This document shows positions 1 through 6,778 of a stretch of 17,508 nt of DNA, piece after piece. The stretch's first letter is position 1; each line of letters opens with the position of its first letter. Position numbers and translations under genes: made by a program. The DNA is from an uncultured Acetatifactor sp. (GTDB taxonomy: Bacteria > Bacillota > Clostridia > Lachnospirales > Lachnospiraceae), in assembly GCA_910577035.1 (NCBI GenBank), contig CAJTKW010000016.1, positions 1-17,508 of the forward strand, in the 5' to 3' direction. The notes under the pieces were generated by a model. It was not told the DNA's origin. It saw only the letters and a list, made by a program, of their open reading frames with translations, and searched no databases.

Positions 1-75
1 ATATCAGATTTTGAGTTTACACAAAACTTGAAACGCTCTCATACTATGTGGTCGCAGAACTCATTTTTCCTAATG

Positions 76-522
76 GCAGATTTTAATTTTTCCTCCGCCT
101 CTCCCCCTCCCCCACATCCTCTCCCCCCTTTCCACCCTCTTTTCCCCTCCGCTTCCCAAATTATTTCCACAGAAAAAGGTTGGAAAAACTCTCCGAAAGG
201 TTCCTGAAACCTCAAAAGAATCTCCCTGAAAAACCTCCCCGAAAAGACTTCCCGCCTCTCCCTCTCCCCGAAAAGAGAAGAGAGACAGTCCCCGAAAATC
301 CTTTATTTCTGGGCTTTCTAAAGGGGGCAGGGGAGGAAGATAAGAAAAGAAATCCTGAAAAGAGAGAAAAGACCGAGATGCCTTCAATGACTAGGAACGG
401 TTTTAAGCGGAAGGGGATGAGGACGGGAGGGGGAAGAAAAGCGCCTTGCGGGGAGGAAGACACCCACAAGGCTCTGATTTTTACTCTTTTTTTGTTGCCC
501 CACAGGAAAAATTAAAATCTGC
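76..522. repeat. Low-complexity segment bounded by a perfect 19-bp inverted repeat
   Basis: The left arm (76-94) reads GCAGATTTTAATTTTTCCT and its exact reverse complement occupies 504-522. The roughly 409 bp between them carry no convincing gene. Bases 95-157 are almost all pyrimidines (C/T runs with about five purines). Stretches around 320-375 and 405-460 are nearly all purines, so the two halves have loosely complementary composition and could fold back or form triplex DNA. A CCCCGAAAA-like motif recurs around 236-300. No flanking target-site duplication is visible. The rest of 1-566 holds nothing I can name. The arms could be ends of a non-autonomous mobile element, recombination sites of an invertible segment, or a large RNA stem downstream of ppdK. 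Confidence 0.6.
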
Positions 523-529
523 GGGGAGG

Positions 530-549
530 AAAATCTTGTTTTGCAAGAA
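530..549 (-). terminator. Weak candidate terminator of ppdK
   Basis: On the minus strand, just after the ppdK stop, TCTTG and CAAGA form a five-pair stem around a CAAAA loop, followed by TTTT and then a pyrimidine run. A second stem downstream (498-505 with 519-526, CCCCGCAG/CTGTGGGG as minus-strand RNA) has no U-tract. Neither is a strong intrinsic terminator, so the call is tentative. Confidence 0.25.
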
Positions 550-566
550 CATCAGCACCCAGTGTA

Positions 567-3200
567 TCACTTGCTGTTAATAGCCGCCTGGGCCGCTGCC
601 AGCCTTGCGATAGGCACGCGGAAAGGAGAACAGGAAACGTAGTCCAACCCGATCTTATGGCAGAACTCCACGGAAGAAGGATCTCCGCCATGCTCGCCGC
701 AGATGCCGACGTGCAGCTTGGGATTTACCGGCTTGCCCAACTTGATGGACAGCTCCATCAGCTTGCCGACACCAGTCTGATCCAGCTTTGCAAAAGGATC
801 GTTCTCAAAAATCTTAGAGTCATAGTAAGCATTCAGGAACTTACCCGCGTCGTCACGGGAGAAGCCGAAAGTCATCTGGGTCAGGTCATTTGTACCGAAG
901 CAGAAGAAGTCAGCTTCCTTCGCGATCTCATCCGCAGTAAGTGCAGCACGGGGGATCTCGATCATGGTGCCTACTTCATATTCCATATTGATGCCTGCCG
1001 CAGCGATCTCGGCGTCAGCCGTTTCTACAACGATCTTCTTGACCACCTTAAGCTCCTTGACCTCACAAACCAGCGGGATCATGATCTCCGGCTTGATCGC
1101 CCAGTCGGGATGAGCCTTCTTTACATTGATTGCCGCACGGATTACTGCCTTGGTCTGCATCTTTGCAATTTCAGGATAGGTAACCGCAAGACGGCATCCT
1201 CTGTGTCCCATCATGGGGTTGAACTCATGCAGGGATGCAATGAAAGTCTTGATCTCTTCCACAGACCTGCCCTGTGCCTCAGCCAGCTTCTCAATGTCAG
1301 CTTCCTCAGTGGGTACAAACTCATGAAGAGGAGGATCCAGGAAACGAATGGTAACAGGGCATCCCTCAAGAGCCTCATACAGTTTTTCAAAATCGCCCTG
1401 CTGATAAGGAAGAATCTTATCCAGCGCAGCTTCTCTCTCTTCAACGGTATCGGAGCAAATCATTTCACGGAACGCTGCAATTCTGCTCTCTTCGAAGAAC
1501 ATATGCTCCGTACGGCACAGACCGATGCCTTCAGCACCCAGTTCACGAGCCTTCTTCGCATCCTCGGGAGTATCTGCATTGGTGCGGACCTTAAGCTTGC
1601 GGTACTTGTCTGCCCATGCCATAACGCGGCCAAACTCACCTGCGATGGTTGCATCAACAGTCTTGATCTGCCCTGCATAGATATTACCGGTAGTACCGTC
1701 GATAGAGATATAATCTCCCTCGTGGAACTCCTGTCCTGCAAGGGTAAACTTCTTGTTAGCCTCGTCCATGGCAATGTCGCCACAGCCGGATACACAGCAG
1801 GTACCCATACCACGGGCCACAACTGCCGCATGGGAAGTCATTCCGCCACGGACGGTAAGAATACCCTGGGATACCTTCATACCGGTGATGTCCTCGGGAG
1901 AGGTCTCCAGACGTACCAGAACCACCTTCTCGCCCTTTGCCGCCCAGGTCTCAGCATCCTCTGCCGTAAATACGATCTTGCCGCATGCTGCGCCGGGGGA
2001 AGCACCGAGGCCCTTGCCCATGGGTGTAGCAGCCTTCAGGGCAGCAGCATCAAACTGAGGATGCAGCAGGGTATCAAGGTTACGGGGATCGATCATGGCA
2101 ACTGCCTCAGCCTCGGTCTTGTGTCCCTCATCCACCAGGTCACATGCAATCTTCAAAGCCGCCTGAGCGGTTCTCTTGCCGTTACGGCACTGCAGCATAT
2201 ACAGCTTCTTGTTCTCTACGGTAAACTCCATATCCTGCATGTCATGGTAATGATTCTCCAGAATCTCACATACCTTAATAAACTCTGCATATGCCTCCGG
2301 GAACTCCTGCTCCATCTGTGCAATAGGCATGGGAGTGCGGACACCTGCCACCACATCCTCGCCCTGAGCGTTCTTCAGGAACTCACCCATCAGTTTCTTC
2401 TCGCCGGTAGCAGGATCACGGGTAAATGCAACGCCTGTTCCGGACTGGTCATTCAGATTACCGAATACCATGGGCATTACGTTTACTGCAGTACCCCAGG
2501 AATAAGGAATATCGTTATCACGGCGATATACGTTAGCACGAGGGTTGTCCCAGGAACGGAACACGGCTTCAATTGCCAGCTTCAGCTGCTCCACAGGATC
2601 GGAAGGGAAATCCTTGCCAAGCTGCTTCTTATACTCAGCCTTAAACTGCTCTGCCAGAGTCTTTAAATCAGCAGCAGTGAGCTCAACGTCATACTTAACG
2701 CCCTTCTCTTCCTTCATCTTATCGATCAGCTGCTCAAAATACTTCTTGCCCACTTCCATGACCACATCCGAGAACATCTGGATGAAACGTCTGTAAGAGT
2801 CATATACAAAACGCTCAAATGCGGGATCGGGGTTGCCGGCGATCATAGCGGCAACAACCTCGTCGTTCAGGCCCAGGTTCAGGATAGTATCCATCATGCC
2901 GGGCATGGAAGCACGGGCACCGGAACGAACGGAAACCAGCAGGGGATTCTTCAGATCGCCAAACTTCTTGCCGTTGATCTTTTCCATCTCCGCCACGTAG
3001 TCCATGGTCTGGCCCATAATCTCATCATTAATCTTGCGGCCGTCCTCATAATACTGAGTACAAGCCTCTGTGGTAATCGTGAAACCCTGGGGAACAGGCA
3101 GACCAATGCTGGTCATCTCTGCCAGGTTTGCACCCTTACCACCAAGAAGGTTACGCATGCTCATGTCACCTTCACTGAACAAATAAACCCATTTTTTCAT
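567..3200 (-). CDS. ppdK: Pyruvate, phosphate dikinase
   Basis: This cytoplasmic enzyme interconverts pyruvate + ATP + Pi and phosphoenolpyruvate + AMP + PPi, and in anaerobic clostridia often works in PPi-linked glycolysis. The protein is 877 residues, close to the 874-residue Clostridium symbiosum enzyme. An N-terminal ATP-grasp nucleotide-binding region (GGKGANLAEM at 20-29, SVRSGARASMPGMMDT near 90-105) is followed by the swivelling phosphohistidine domain GGMTSHAAVVARG, with catalytic His457. The C-terminal PEP/pyruvate barrel carries FGTNDLTQ (768-775) and CGEHGGDP with Cys834. The reading frame extends 28 codons upstream, but the start at 3200 is chosen because it gives the family N-terminus MKKWVYLF and has a GGGAG site ten bases upstream. 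It appears monocistronic, with its own promoter near 3301-3329. The next gene on the same strand starts far upstream. Confidence 0.97.
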   Translation of the reverse strand: MKKWVYLFSEGDMSMRNLLGGKGANLAEMTSIGLPVPQGFTITTEACTQYYEDGRKINDEIMGQTMDYVAEMEKINGKKFGDLKNPLLVSVRSGARASMPGMMDTILNLGLNDEVVAAMIAGNPDPAFERFVYDSYRRFIQMFSDVVMEVGKKYFEQLIDKMKEEKGVKYDVELTAADLKTLAEQFKAEYKKQLGKDFPSDPVEQLKLAIEAVFRSWDNPRANVYRRDNDIPYSWGTAVNVMPMVFGNLNDQSGTGVAFTRDPATGEKKLMGEFLKNAQGEDVVAGVRTPMPIAQMEQEFPEAYAEFIKVCEILENHYHDMQDMEFTVENKKLYMLQCRNGKRTAQAALKIACDLVDEGHKTEAEAVAMIDPRNLDTLLHPQFDAAALKAATPMGKGLGASPGAACGKIVFTAEDAETWAAKGEKVVLVRLETSPEDITGMKVSQGILTVRGGMTSHAAVVARGMGTCCVSGCGDIAMDEANKKFTLAGQEFHEGDYISIDGTTGNIYAGQIKTVDATIAGEFGRVMAWADKYRKLKVRTNADTPEDAKKARELGAEGIGLCRTEHMFFEESRIAAFREMICSDTVEEREAALDKILPYQQGDFEKLYEALEGCPVTIRFLDPPLHEFVPTEEADIEKLAEAQGRSVEEIKTFIASLHEFNPMMGHRGCRLAVTYPEIAKMQTKAVIRAAINVKKAHPDWAIKPEIMIPLVCEVKELKVVKKIVVETADAEIAAAGINMEYEVGTMIEIPRAALTADEIAKEADFFCFGTNDLTQMTFGFSRDDAGKFLNAYYDSKIFENDPFAKLDQTGVGKLMELSIKLGKPVNPKLHVGICGEHGGDPSSVEFCHKIGLDYVSCSPFRVPIARLAAAQAAINSK

Positions 3201-3246
3201 TCTTGTGTTTCTCCCTTTCAAATTAGATTTTAAACAGCCGAAAACA

Positions 3247-3281
3247 GTTCGACCCTCTGAAAATTGTAATATCGGCCGAAC
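3247..3281 (-). promoter_or_regulatory. Hairpin in the ppdK 5' leader
   Basis: On the minus-strand RNA, GUUCGGCC (3274-3281) can pair with GGUCGAAC (3247-3254), giving eight pairs including one G-U, with a 19-base loop. It lies in the roughly 90-base leader between the predicted promoter and the ppdK start. The structure is visible, but any role in stability or attenuation is inference. Confidence 0.35.
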
Positions 3282-3300
3282 CACTATTCAGTACTTACTT

Positions 3301-3329
3301 ATTTTATCAAGTCTGTCCTGAAATAGCAA
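3301..3329 (-). promoter_or_regulatory. Predicted sigma-A promoter of ppdK
   Basis: Minus-strand -35 TTGCTA (3324-3329) and -10 TAAAAT (3301-3306) are separated by 17 bases. The -10 matches the consensus at five of six positions and the -35 at four of six. The surrounding DNA is AT-rich and gene-free (3285-3492), as expected for a promoter. Transcription would start about 95 bases before the ppdK start codon. Confidence 0.6.
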
Positions 3330-3492
3330 GATGAAATTGACAAATTATTGACATACTGGAGATTTTTGTAAAAATTAGCATATTTTGCATAACACATCCC
3401 CGCACATTTCACACTAAAATAACAAATGCCGGCCAAATTAATTGTAAGCAGTTACATATCCTGCCCCCCGTCTGCCTTCTTCAAAACTGATT

Positions 3493-4488
3493 TCATACCC
3501 CTTCCTGTCCTTCTGCCCCACTCTTTTTTTCCGGCACAAAGCTGTCGAAAATAAATATGTCAAAATGACTTCCGGCCGCCTCCAGCTGCTCTTTACTTTT
3601 AATGGTCCAGGCCGCTGCCATATTGTGATAAAGCCCCCGGCACAGCCTGCGGGATAACATATCATAATGCCTGTGGTTATAAGCAATAAAATCCGGCTTT
3701 GTCAGAAAGTTAAACAAAAGATTCTGGAGCAGGAAGTAGAGCACGCCTTTGTATTCTCCCACCCTTAAAAAACCTTCCGCCAACTGTCCCCGGACCACAT
3801 TCTTCCTGTGCCGCCTGTACCAGAAAAGCCCCAGGGGATTAAAGGATTCAATGCAGTACTGTCCCTGGTACTCCGCAAGCAGCGCATCTGCCGCCGGGCA
3901 GACGGAAAGATCCGTGGCTTCGATCTTCAATTCCACGATCAGGGGCACGCTTCCGTCCACACATTTTAAAACATCCTCAAATTTCGGAATTCTCTGGTCA
4001 GATCCGCAGAGAGGGAACTGCTGCAGCTCTTCATAGGTGTAGTCCGATACCTTTCCCTCCTGTCCGCAGATACGCTTTAACGTAAAATCATGGAACACCA
4101 CGGGAATATGATCCTTTGTCATCTGAACATCCAGTTCAATGCCAAATCCCGCTTTCACCGCTTTCCGAAAAGCCCGCAGGGAATTCTCCGGCGCAATTTC
4201 ATCTGCGCCGTGAGCAATTTCTTCTGCTCCATGAACGAATTTTTCTGAACCGTGAGAGATTTCTTCTGCTCCATGAACGGATTTTTCTGAACCGTGAGCA
4301 ATTTCTTCTGCGCCGTGAACGGATTTTTTCGCCTCCGGCCCGTTATCATGCAGCCCCCGGTGTGCATACAGCCACTGACGAAACGGCGCCGTGTCCGGCC
4401 TCCCCGCCATTCGGGGCATTATCATCAGCAGATAAAGCACCGCCAGCGCCAACAGACAAATCATTACAATCATCATTACCTTTAACAA
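3493..4488 (-). CDS. Membrane-anchored glycerophosphodiester phosphodiesterase with heptad insert
   Basis: GDPD-family enzymes hydrolyse glycerophosphodiesters to sn-glycerol-3-phosphate and an alcohol using a divalent metal. Numbering from a possible upstream TTG at 4527 (344 aa): one hydrophobic segment near 14-37; YAHRGLHDN with His56 and Arg57; PENS with Glu115; GIELDVQ with Glu131 and Asp133; VVFHD with His146; and VELK with Glu199 and Lys201. All expected catalytic and metal-binding residues are present. The start is uncertain: TTG at 4488 has AAGGAG nine bases upstream and gives 331 residues, while TTG at 4527 overlaps the stop of a short upstream ORF. Unusually, six seven-residue repeats (71-112) separate HRG from PENS, which normally lie about ten residues apart. 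A weak hairpin at 3443-3456 is the only terminator-like structure downstream. Confidence 0.93.
   Translation of the reverse strand: MLKVMMIVMICLLALAVLYLLMIMPRMAGRPDTAPFRQWLYAHRGLHDNGPEAKKSVHGAEEIAHGSEKSVHGAEEISHGSEKFVHGAEEIAHGADEIAPENSLRAFRKAVKAGFGIELDVQMTKDHIPVVFHDFTLKRICGQEGKVSDYTYEELQQFPLCGSDQRIPKFEDVLKCVDGSVPLIVELKIEATDLSVCPAADALLAEYQGQYCIESFNPLGLFWYRRHRKNVVRGQLAEGFLRVGEYKGVLYFLLQNLLFNFLTKPDFIAYNHRHYDMLSRRLCRGLYHNMAAAWTIKSKEQLEAAGSHFDIFIFDSFVPEKKSGAEGQEGV
4192..4317 (-). repeat. In-frame tandem repeat in the GDPD gene (3 x 42 bp, 6 x 7 aa)
   Basis: The encoded units read HGAEEIA, HGSEKSV, HGAEEIS, HGSEKFV, HGAEEIA and HGADEIA, back to back. The DNA period is 42 bp, each unit made of two diverged 21-bp halves, with only a few substitutions between 42-bp copies. 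The near identity at DNA level points to recent expansion by slippage or recombination. The array ends directly at the PENS metal-binding motif. Confidence 0.9.
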
Positions 4489-4523
4489 AATTCTCTTCTC
4501 CTTCGTCCTATCATGATACCTTC

Positions 4524-4607
4524 TCAATACTGCTTCACAGGATGAGAAACTACTGCTTCCAGGGTCGCAAACAATCTCGAAAGCCTGGTGTACTGTACCC
4601 CTGGCAT
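4524..4607 (-). CDS. Possible 27-aa leader peptide upstream of GDPD
   Basis: A 27-codon ORF (starts MPGVQYTRLS, ends HPVKQY) begins with ATG at 4607 and is preceded by a very good ribosome binding site, AAGGAGG, nine bases away (4617-4623). Its TGA stop overlaps a TTG that is a possible start of the GDPD gene (TTGA at 4524-4527), an arrangement typical of translational coupling. A weak promoter-like pair lies upstream (TTGGCT at 4684-4689, TATCAT at 4660-4665, 18-base spacing). The peptide resembles no family I recognise. It could also be a chance ORF behind a chance purine-rich sequence. Confidence 0.4.
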   Translation of the reverse strand: MPGVQYTRLSRLFATLEAVVSHPVKQY

Positions 4608-4679
4608 TCAGCTAACCCTCCTTGCCTGATTTTCCATCGGGCTGCAATGTTTTCGGTCTATGATACGCCGCATTGCTGA

Positions 4680-4916
4680 GTGAAGCCAACGCAACAGATG
4701 GAAATTCTGGCAAGTCATTTGGCAAAGCAGGAACAGGTCAGTACACTGATACTCCGTACCGAAAACCCTTGTGCAAATATTTGGGTCTATTTCCCCGATT
4801 GCACAGGCTCAGAATACTCAGCGCAGCCCGCTGCGCCTCCGTTTCTGAACTTGCACACTTCCAGACATGCCGCCAACGGCGGCAATGCCGCTGATGGCGG
4901 TACAAACAATCCGTAA
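4680..4916 (+). CDS. Doubtful small ORF, possible remnant
   Basis: An open frame of 78 codons starts with GTG at 4680, or 72 from ATG at 4698, and ends in an Ala/Gly/Asn-rich tail. Codon choice looks ordinary and the middle (ANIWVYFPDCTGSEYSAQP) is protein-like. There is no ribosome binding site before either start, a stop lies immediately upstream of the GTG, and I recognise no family. It lies in the 4608-5094 region, which has no secure gene. Confidence 0.2.
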   Translation: MKPTQQMEILASHLAKQEQVSTLILRTENPCANIWVYFPDCTGSEYSAQPAAPPFLNLHTSRHAANGGNAADGGTNNP

Positions 4917-4922
4917 AACCGC

Positions 4923-4953
4923 GCAGGAAGAATCGCCGTTCCTGCGATTCTTC
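4923..4953. repeat. Two overlapping, mutually exclusive inverted repeats
   Basis: GAAGAATCGC (4927-4936) is an exact inverted repeat of GCGATTCTTC (4944-4953). GCAGGAA (4923-4929) is an exact inverted repeat of TTCCTGC (4939-4945). The two stems share bases, so only one can form at a time, as in attenuator-like switches. It adjoins the long hairpin at 4956-5037, downstream of the MFS gene. A separate perfect repeat, GCCGCC/GGCGGC, sits at 4869-4883. Confidence 0.5.
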
Positions 4954-4955
4954 GA

Positions 4956-5037
4956 GGAATGACTTAGATTTCCTTAGGTCAGGTCTTAAAGAGGGGTGTT
5001 TACACACCCTCTTATGACCTTAGAAAATCTTCATTCC
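4956..5037. repeat. Long bulged hairpin downstream of the MFS gene
   Basis: The two halves of this 82-bp stretch are imperfect reverse complements. GGAATGA (4956-4962) pairs with TCATTCC (5031-5037), AGATTT with AAATCT, TTAGGTCA with TGACCTTA, and AAGAGGGGTGT (4989-4999) with ACACCCTCTT (5004-5013) with one bulged G. The closing loop is four bases. It lies 58 bp beyond the MFS stop and may act as a terminator or 3' stabiliser, but no clean U-tract follows on either strand. It could also be a short palindromic repeat element. Confidence 0.55.
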
Positions 5038-5094
5038 TTGCACACTTGACAAAATATCCTCGAAAATTAACACAGGGACTTCAAGTACAAAGTA

Positions 5095-6624
5095 CTAGTC
5101 CTCCACATCAAAATTCTCCAGCAGACTCTTCCTTTTCACCGGCTTCACATCCCCGTGCCGCACCTGGGTCATGGTACAGAAGGATGCCAGGGCAAAGAAC
5201 AGCGCATAGGGAAACAGGGTTCTGTAGGATACATTTTCCAGCAGGAATCCTGAAAAGACCGGGGTAAAGATCTGGGCCGCCATGGAAAATGTGTAATAAG
5301 TCCCCGTAAACTTTCCGATGTCACTGCCCTGGCTCATGGCCACGATCATGGGATAGGAATTCACGTTGATAGCCGCCCAGCCCACACCGATTAAAGCAAA
5401 GGCAATATTGATCACCGGATGATACGCCCCCACAAAGACCGCCGCCAGATAACATACCGCCATAATCAGAATACCGCCCAAAATGGTTTTCTTCCTGCCG
5501 AATCTGGCGGAAATATTACCGATGGGAATGTAGCTGACGATAGCCGCCACCGTGGCCACCATCAGGCAGTTGGCAAAGCTGCCGCCCTCCATTTTCCACA
5601 CCACCCGGGTATACCTGGAAAAGGCGGTGGTCACCGCATTATAGGCCGTAAACCAGAAGAAAATCGACAGCAGCAGGAAAATCATGCTGCGCTTCACATC
5701 CCGGGGCAGAATCGTCTTCCTGACCGAAGCGGCACTGCTTCCCTTCGAAGCCCCGCTGCTTTCCGCCGAAGCGGCACTGCTTCCCTTCGAAGCCCCGCTG
5801 CCTTCCGCCGAAGCGGCATTGCTTCCCTTCGAAGCCCCGCTGCCTTCCGCCGAAGCGGCATTGTCATCCGCCCCCTTAACGGTTCCGGTGCCGCTCTCCT
5901 TTTCCGTCCGGGACGCCGCATTGCCTCCTGCACCGCCCTCCGCCACAGACTTTCCTCCCTCTTCGCTTTCCGGTGCGGCGGCCTGCACGCCCGTTTCCCT
6001 TTCCGCCTCTTCTATCTCCCTGCGCAGCTTATTCTCCCGGATTGTAATCAGCAGAATGCCCACTGCCACCACCATCAGGGCCGCCACACTGGCAAACAGG
6101 GGGGCATAATCGGGCCTGTCCCCCGCTCCCACCAGAAGCTTTATCATAATCAGGGCATAGACACCGCCCACGGCTCCCATCAGGTTGATAACCGCGTTGG
6201 CCCTGCTGCGCAGATGGTTCGGCGTCAGATCCGGCATCAGCGCCACTGCAGGCGAACGGTACAGGCCCATGGAAAGCAGGGTTGCAAACAGTGCCGCCAG
6301 AAACAGCACCAGGCTCTGACGTCTGTCCGCAAAGGGAAGCAGCAGCATAAAGACCACCGCCAGAACCGTGCCGGTAAGAATAAAGGGAGTACGCTTTCCC
6401 AAAGGTGTATTTACCTTATCCGAAAGAGACCCGAACACCGGCAGCAGAATCAGCGCCAGTACATTATCCATGGCCATCAGCACCCCCGTCACCGTCTCCC
6501 CCAGCCCAAAGGTATTCGACAGCATCAGGGGAATGATGTTATCGTACATCTGCCAGAACGCGGAAATGCTTAAAAAAGCCAGCCCTACAAAAAAGGTTCT
6601 CTTATAATTCAGTTTTGATCCCAT
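5095..6624 (-). CDS. SLC45-like MFS transporter with repeat-bearing central loop
   Basis: This predicted 509-residue membrane carrier of the major facilitator superfamily resembles bacterial SLC45/sucrose-transporter-like proteins, so sugar:cation symport is the likely but unproven role. The first six helices span about residues 10-195, with the loop motif FGSLSDKVNTPLGKRTPFI (64-82) and YRSPAVALMPDLTP (122-135). The second six span about 312-487, with GRKKT at 376-380. Between them lies a roughly 110-residue hydrophilic Ala/Ser/Gly/Glu-rich loop (198-308), far longer than usual and explaining the extra length over a typical 420 residues. Its last part is a 14-residue tandem repeat. The start has a strong AGGAGG six bases upstream. 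The gene is divergent from the ABC-F operon; a shared function is not implied. Confidence 0.9.
   Translation of the reverse strand: MGSKLNYKRTFFVGLAFLSISAFWQMYDNIIPLMLSNTFGLGETVTGVLMAMDNVLALILLPVFGSLSDKVNTPLGKRTPFILTGTVLAVVFMLLLPFADRRQSLVLFLAALFATLLSMGLYRSPAVALMPDLTPNHLRSRANAVINLMGAVGGVYALIMIKLLVGAGDRPDYAPLFASVAALMVVAVGILLITIRENKLRREIEEAERETGVQAAAPESEEGGKSVAEGGAGGNAASRTEKESGTGTVKGADDNAASAEGSGASKGSNAASAEGSGASKGSSAASAESSGASKGSSAASVRKTILPRDVKRSMIFLLLSIFFWFTAYNAVTTAFSRYTRVVWKMEGGSFANCLMVATVAAIVSYIPIGNISARFGRKKTILGGILIMAVCYLAAVFVGAYHPVINIAFALIGVGWAAINVNSYPMIVAMSQGSDIGKFTGTYYTFSMAAQIFTPVFSGFLLENVSYRTLFPYALFFALASFCTMTQVRHGDVKPVKRKSLLENFDVED
5726..5863 (-). repeat. 42-bp tandem repeat in the MFS gene (about 3.3 copies)
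   Basis: Three full 42-bp units (5726-5767, 5768-5809, 5810-5851) and a 12-bp partial unit differ at only a few positions. They encode the 14-residue period NAASAEGSGASKGS in the cytoplasmic loop between the two transporter halves. The period is the same as in the neighbouring GDPD gene, but the unit sequences are unrelated. Length variation would stay in frame. Confidence 0.93.
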
Positions 6625-6671
6625 GCAATACCTCCTACCGTTATATCAATCCTAAGTTACAGCATACCCAT

Positions 6672-6700
6672 ATTCTACCAGACTTTGCATCCGGCCGCAA
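6672..6700 (-). promoter_or_regulatory. Predicted promoter of the MFS gene
   Basis: The minus strand has an extended -10, TGGTAGAAT (TAGAAT at 6672-6677), 17 bases from a poor -35 TTGCGG (6695-6700). The extended -10 can compensate for the weak -35. It lies about 48 bases upstream of the start codon, next to the divergent ABC-F promoter. Confidence 0.45.
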
Positions 6701-6719
6701 TGAAACTCCACAAAAGTCC

Positions 6720-6747
6720 TTGAAAATTACGTTTTCTCGTGTATAAT
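6720..6747 (+). promoter_or_regulatory. Predicted sigma-A promoter of the ABC-F operon
   Basis: TTGAAA (6720-6725) and a perfect TATAAT (6742-6747) are separated by 16 bases. This rules out the upstream GTG at 6739 as the ABC-F start, because it overlaps the -10. The transcript would carry a leader of about 110 bases. Confidence 0.7.
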
Positions 6748-6778
6748 GGAAGAAGTGTGTCCTTAATATTATGTGAAA

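Noticed and set aside
180..515. 111-codon plus-strand ORF and overlapping minus-strand ORFs in the left-edge segment
   Set aside because: They start with rare codons and lack ribosome sites, and their composition (Pro, Lys, Glu, Arg runs) only reflects the purine/pyrimidine-skewed DNA.
657..2666. 669-codon plus-strand ORF antisense to ppdK
   Set aside because: It is a shadow frame of the strongly conserved ppdK gene, with no family motifs or start signals of its own.
3201..3284. 28-residue N-terminal extension of PPDK
   Set aside because: MKKWVYLF at 3200 matches the family N-terminus and has a ribosome site; the extension contains the leader hairpin.
3331..3356. Two plus-strand TTGACA sequences, considered as -35 boxes
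   Set aside because: No good -10 follows and there is no plus-strand gene downstream.
3443..3456. TGTAA-CTGC-TTACA stem after GDPD as terminator
   Set aside because: Only five AT-rich pairs and no proper U-run, so too weak to call.
5419..6573. Long plus-strand ORFs antisense to the MFS gene
   Set aside because: His/Arg/Gln-rich shadow translation; the minus-strand frame gives a proper twelve-helix carrier with a strong ribosome site.
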